From: Phil1 sp964546125
Lineage (GTDB): Bacteria > Bacillota > Clostridia > Christensenellales > CAG-138
Direction of reading: 5' to 3'
Assembly (NCBI GenBank): GCA_964546125.1
Contig: CAZJIS010000062.1
Span: 1-9,436, forward strand
DNA: 9,436 nucleotides
The position numbers and the translations under genes are program-made. A model generated the notes under the pieces. That model worked only from the letters and a program-made list of their open reading frames with translations. It made no database searches and was not told the origin of the DNA. Positions 7,273 to 9,436 of the stretch are shown piece by piece. The stretch's first letter is position 1. Each line of letters starts with the position of its first letter.

Positions 7273-9090
7273 TTACTTGTGTGATTTACCGTGCGAGGGC
7301 GCATGGTATTCGCCCTGCTCATCCGGCACGAGCTTGCCCTCGCGCACACAGGCTTTGGGGGTGTAAATATCGTTGATGTTCCAGCAGCCGGGCGTAGGCA
7401 CGGCGATGTTCTCCATCGGCACGTCGATCAGATACGGCCTGTTGGAGGCGACCGCCCGTTCGAGGGCCGCCCGGAAATCCTCCGCGCGCTCGACGCGCTC
7501 CGCTTCAATACCGTAGGCCCGCGCGAGCGCCGCCCAGTCGGGCGAATAACTGCAGCCGTCGGGCCTGGTGAAAACCGTGCCAAAGCGCGTGCCGTAATTG
7601 CTGTAGGAAAGCCCGGCGATCGTACCGAAAGCGGCGTTGTTCATCACAACCCAGATGACGGGGATGCCTTGCTCCACGGCCGTGGCGATGCAAGCGGGGT
7701 TCGTGCCAAAGCCGCCGTCTCCCACGAGCGTGACGACGACCTTATCGGGCGCGGCGAGCTTGCCGCCGAGGATTGCCGATGCGCCAAAGCCCATCGTCGC
7801 AAGGCCGGAGCTATGGTGGATGGAGCCGGGAACGGTGATGTCGAACTGCTGGGCGACGCCGTTCTTATTCCAGCCGACATCGGTGAAAATCAGCGAATCC
7901 TCGGGTAGCACCTCGCGCACGTCGCGCAAAATCCGCTGCGGCGTCATCGGGAAGCGGCCGTCGTTTGCAACATCGGCGTTGCTCGCGCGGAATTCGGCTT
8001 TTGCCTGCGCCACCCTCCCGCGCAGTTCGGGATTCTTCTTGCCCGTGGGGCAGAGTTTTTTGACCTCTTCAAGGATCGCGGGCAGCGCCTGCTTGAGGTC
8101 CGCGACCGCGCCGATTTCAACAGGGTAATTCCTGCCGATCTCCCCGGGATCGATGTCGATCTGCAAAAAGGCGCTCTTGCGCATGTCAAACGTCACACCG
8201 GGATACCAGCTCGAGCTGTCGGCTTCCGCAAAACGCGTTCCGAGGCCCAAAATCACATCCGCGTTCGCGCTCAACTCATGCGTGAACCCAAGGCCCCAAA
8301 AGCCCGTCTGCCCGACCATTAAGGGATGCGTATCGGGAAGGCAGCCATGCCCCATGAGCGTGCGCGAAACGGGAATATCCAAATGCTCACAAAGCGCTGC
8401 AAGCTCCCCGCTCGCCTGCGCGAGCAGCACGCCGCCGCCCGCGTGGATGAGCGGGCGCTCGGCTTCCACAAGGCGCCTGGCAATCGCGCGCGCCGCCTCG
8501 GGCGCAAGCCCCGGCGGGCAGGTTGCGGGATTGTCGCGGTAGGTGCGCGCAAAGAGCCGCTCGTCGATCTCGCGCGAAAACATATCCATGGGGATATCGA
8601 CGAGCACCGGGCCCGGGCGGCCGCTTTCTGCGAGGCGGAACGCCTTGTCTAAAATCTCGGGGATTGATTCCGGGTCGTCGACGCGCCACGCGCGCTTGAC
8701 GATGGGGCGCAGGATTTCATATTGCGAACCGTCCGCATGCAGGTTCACTTCTTGGTGCGGATGCTTGCCGTAATAATAGCTTGGCACGTCGCCCGCGATG
8801 AGCACGAGCGGAACCGAATCGAGCGCGGCGTTCGCGATGCCCGTCACGGTGTTCGTAATCCCAGGCCCAAGGTGGCAGAGTACGACGCCCGCCCGGTGCT
8901 TCACGCGCGCATAACCGTCGGCCGCAGTCGCGGCGATCTGCTCGTGGCGCGTGGAGATATAGCGGATCTTTTCGCTGCGCGAGAGCGCCTCCAAAAAACC
9001 GATGACCGTGTGGCCGCAAAGGCCGAAGATATACTCGACTCCTCTGCGCTCCAAATAATTGACCATCAGCTCGGATATCAGTTTTTTCAT
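7273..9090 (-). CDS. Thiamine pyrophosphate-dependent enzyme of the acetolactate synthase family
   Basis: Full-length (605 residues) three-domain TPP enzyme related to acetolactate synthase, glyoxylate carboligase and benzoylformate decarboxylase. The N-terminal pyrimidine domain has the catalytic Glu50 in STRHEQIAATAADGYAR, then HLGPGITNTVTGIANA. A middle domain covers about 195-335. The C-terminal domain has the TPP/Mg motif GDGG at 457-460 and Asn484-Asn485. The following stretch AAFGTIAGL differs from the GMV(R)QWQ block of biosynthetic acetolactate synthases, and no small regulatory subunit is present, so valine/isoleucine synthesis is unlikely. It may be a carboligase or decarboxylase of 2-oxoacids. 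Retention of Glu50 argues against true glyoxylate carboligase, where this residue is replaced. The start at 9090 has GGGGGGAG (9097-9104) 6 nt upstream. It begins 25 nt after the lyase stop and is followed by the isomerase-like gene. Confidence 0.88.
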   Translation of the reverse strand: MKKLISELMVNYLERRGVEYIFGLCGHTVIGFLEALSRSEKIRYISTRHEQIAATAADGYARVKHRAGVVLCHLGPGITNTVTGIANAALDSVPLVLIAGDVPSYYYGKHPHQEVNLHADGSQYEILRPIVKRAWRVDDPESIPEILDKAFRLAESGRPGPVLVDIPMDMFSREIDERLFARTYRDNPATCPPGLAPEAARAIARRLVEAERPLIHAGGGVLLAQASGELAALCEHLDIPVSRTLMGHGCLPDTHPLMVGQTGFWGLGFTHELSANADVILGLGTRFAEADSSSWYPGVTFDMRKSAFLQIDIDPGEIGRNYPVEIGAVADLKQALPAILEEVKKLCPTGKKNPELRGRVAQAKAEFRASNADVANDGRFPMTPQRILRDVREVLPEDSLIFTDVGWNKNGVAQQFDITVPGSIHHSSGLATMGFGASAILGGKLAAPDKVVVTLVGDGGFGTNPACIATAVEQGIPVIWVVMNNAAFGTIAGLSYSNYGTRFGTVFTRPDGCSYSPDWAALARAYGIEAERVERAEDFRAALERAVASNRPYLIDVPMENIAVPTPGCWNINDIYTPKACVREGKLVPDEQGEYHAPSHGKSHK

Positions 9091-9115
9091 TGGCGGCTCC
9101 CCCCTAACGTTGTGA

Positions 9116-9436
9116 TCAGGCCTTTTGTACTAGATCGCCCGCTTTGCCCGCGCGCAGCACATAGCTTTCGCTATGCCCAAAGCGCCCTGCGGCCGTGCGG
9201 CCGACCTCGATGCACGCATCGAGATCGATGCCGGTCGTAATCCCCATTTCCTCGAACATGTGCACGGCGTCTTCCGAGGCTACGTTGCCTGCGGCTCCCG
9301 GCACGAACGGGCAGCCCCCGAGGCCCGCGAACGATGTGTCGAAGCGGTCCATGCCCGCCTGCATCGCGGCGACGATGTTCGCAAGCGCCATGCCGCGCGT
9401 GTTGTGAAAGTGCATCCACCAGACCGCCTCGGGGAA
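9116..9436 (-). CDS. HMG-CoA lyase-like DRE-TIM metallolyase, C-terminal part (5' partial)
   Basis: C-terminal 106 residues of a lyase of the 3-hydroxy-3-methylglutaryl-CoA lyase family; the start lies beyond the right edge and about two thirds of the protein (family about 300 residues) is missing. The visible part has the metal-binding HFHNTRGMALAN, then RFDTSFAGLGGCPFVPGA with the catalytic-loop cysteine, AGNVASEDAVHMFEEMG with the metal-ligand asparagine, and the usual helix TGIDLDACIEVGR. Known members split HMG-CoA to acetoacetate and acetyl-CoA, but relatives act on citramalyl-CoA or other 3-hydroxyacyl-CoAs, and the visible C-terminal third cannot separate these. It is the most upstream gene seen in a three-gene unit with the TPP enzyme and the isomerase-like protein. 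An HMG-CoA lyase role in leucine breakdown is possible but unproven. Confidence 0.85.
   Translation of the reverse strand, partial: FPEAVWWMHFHNTRGMALANIVAAMQAGMDRFDTSFAGLGGCPFVPGAAGNVASEDAVHMFEEMGITTGIDLDACIEVGRTAAGRFGHSESYVLRAGKAGDLVQKA

Noticed and set aside
7291..7908. 205-codon + strand frame opposite the TPP enzyme
   Set aside because: Antisense to the conserved C-terminal TPP domain; Arg- and Gly-rich composition only.
8722..9240. 172-codon + strand frame spanning the gap between the lyase and the TPP enzyme
   Set aside because: Opposite two conserved genes and without a recognisable domain; best explained as a GC-rich shadow.
1..9436. Search for a defence system, CRISPR array, transposase, tRNA or phage genes
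   Set aside because: I found no spaced direct repeats, no transposase or integrase motif and no tRNA-like cloverleaf by eye. Recurrent CGCGCG strings reflect base composition, not a repeat family.

Overview
The window is gene-dense, GC-rich bacterial DNA. It holds nine protein genes, two of them cut by the window edges, with no RNA gene, mobile element or CRISPR array that I can see. Strong Shine-Dalgarno sequences, short intergenic gaps and the families present suggest a GC-rich member of the Firmicutes, probably an anaerobic gut or rumen type Clostridia. The families behind this are a ferredoxin-dependent 2-oxoacid oxidoreductase, an intracellular GH3 glycosidase of clostridial type and a THEP1-like NTPase. 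The assignment is by resemblance, not by a marker gene.

Left part, + strand (1-3193): one tightly packed operon. It carries a 2-oxoacid:ferredoxin oxidoreductase of the VOR (2-oxoisovalerate) type: the alpha subunit (5' end outside the window), the TPP-binding beta subunit and the gamma subunit. A branched-chain amino acid aminotransferase follows 2 nt after the gamma gene. Together these would interconvert valine, leucine and isoleucine with their 2-oxoacids and then with branched acyl-CoAs, using ferredoxin. The direction could be oxidative (amino acid fermentation) or reductive (assembly of branched-chain amino acids from branched short-chain fatty acids). The small ferredoxin-like subunit usual in such operons is not visible and may lie just upstream.

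Middle (3194-3315): a convergent intergenic region with a perfect 14-bp inverted repeat, a likely shared but T-poor terminator.

Right part, - strand (9436 down to 3316), two transcription units. The first runs from an HMG-CoA lyase-like DRE-TIM enzyme (cut by the right edge) through an acetolactate-synthase-like TPP enzyme to a xylose-isomerase-like TIM-barrel protein, and ends at a clear rho-independent terminator (6352-6387). The second has a plausible promoter just after that terminator and carries a THEP1-like nucleoside triphosphatase followed by an 810-residue GH3 beta-glycosidase.

The best candidate for something undescribed is the lyase / TPP carboligase-or-decarboxylase / isomerase operon. 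It looks like a small catabolic or biosynthetic pathway whose substrate I cannot name. It recalls the glyoxylate carboligase plus hydroxypyruvate isomerase pair, but the TPP enzyme keeps the catalytic glutamate that glyoxylate carboligase lacks.
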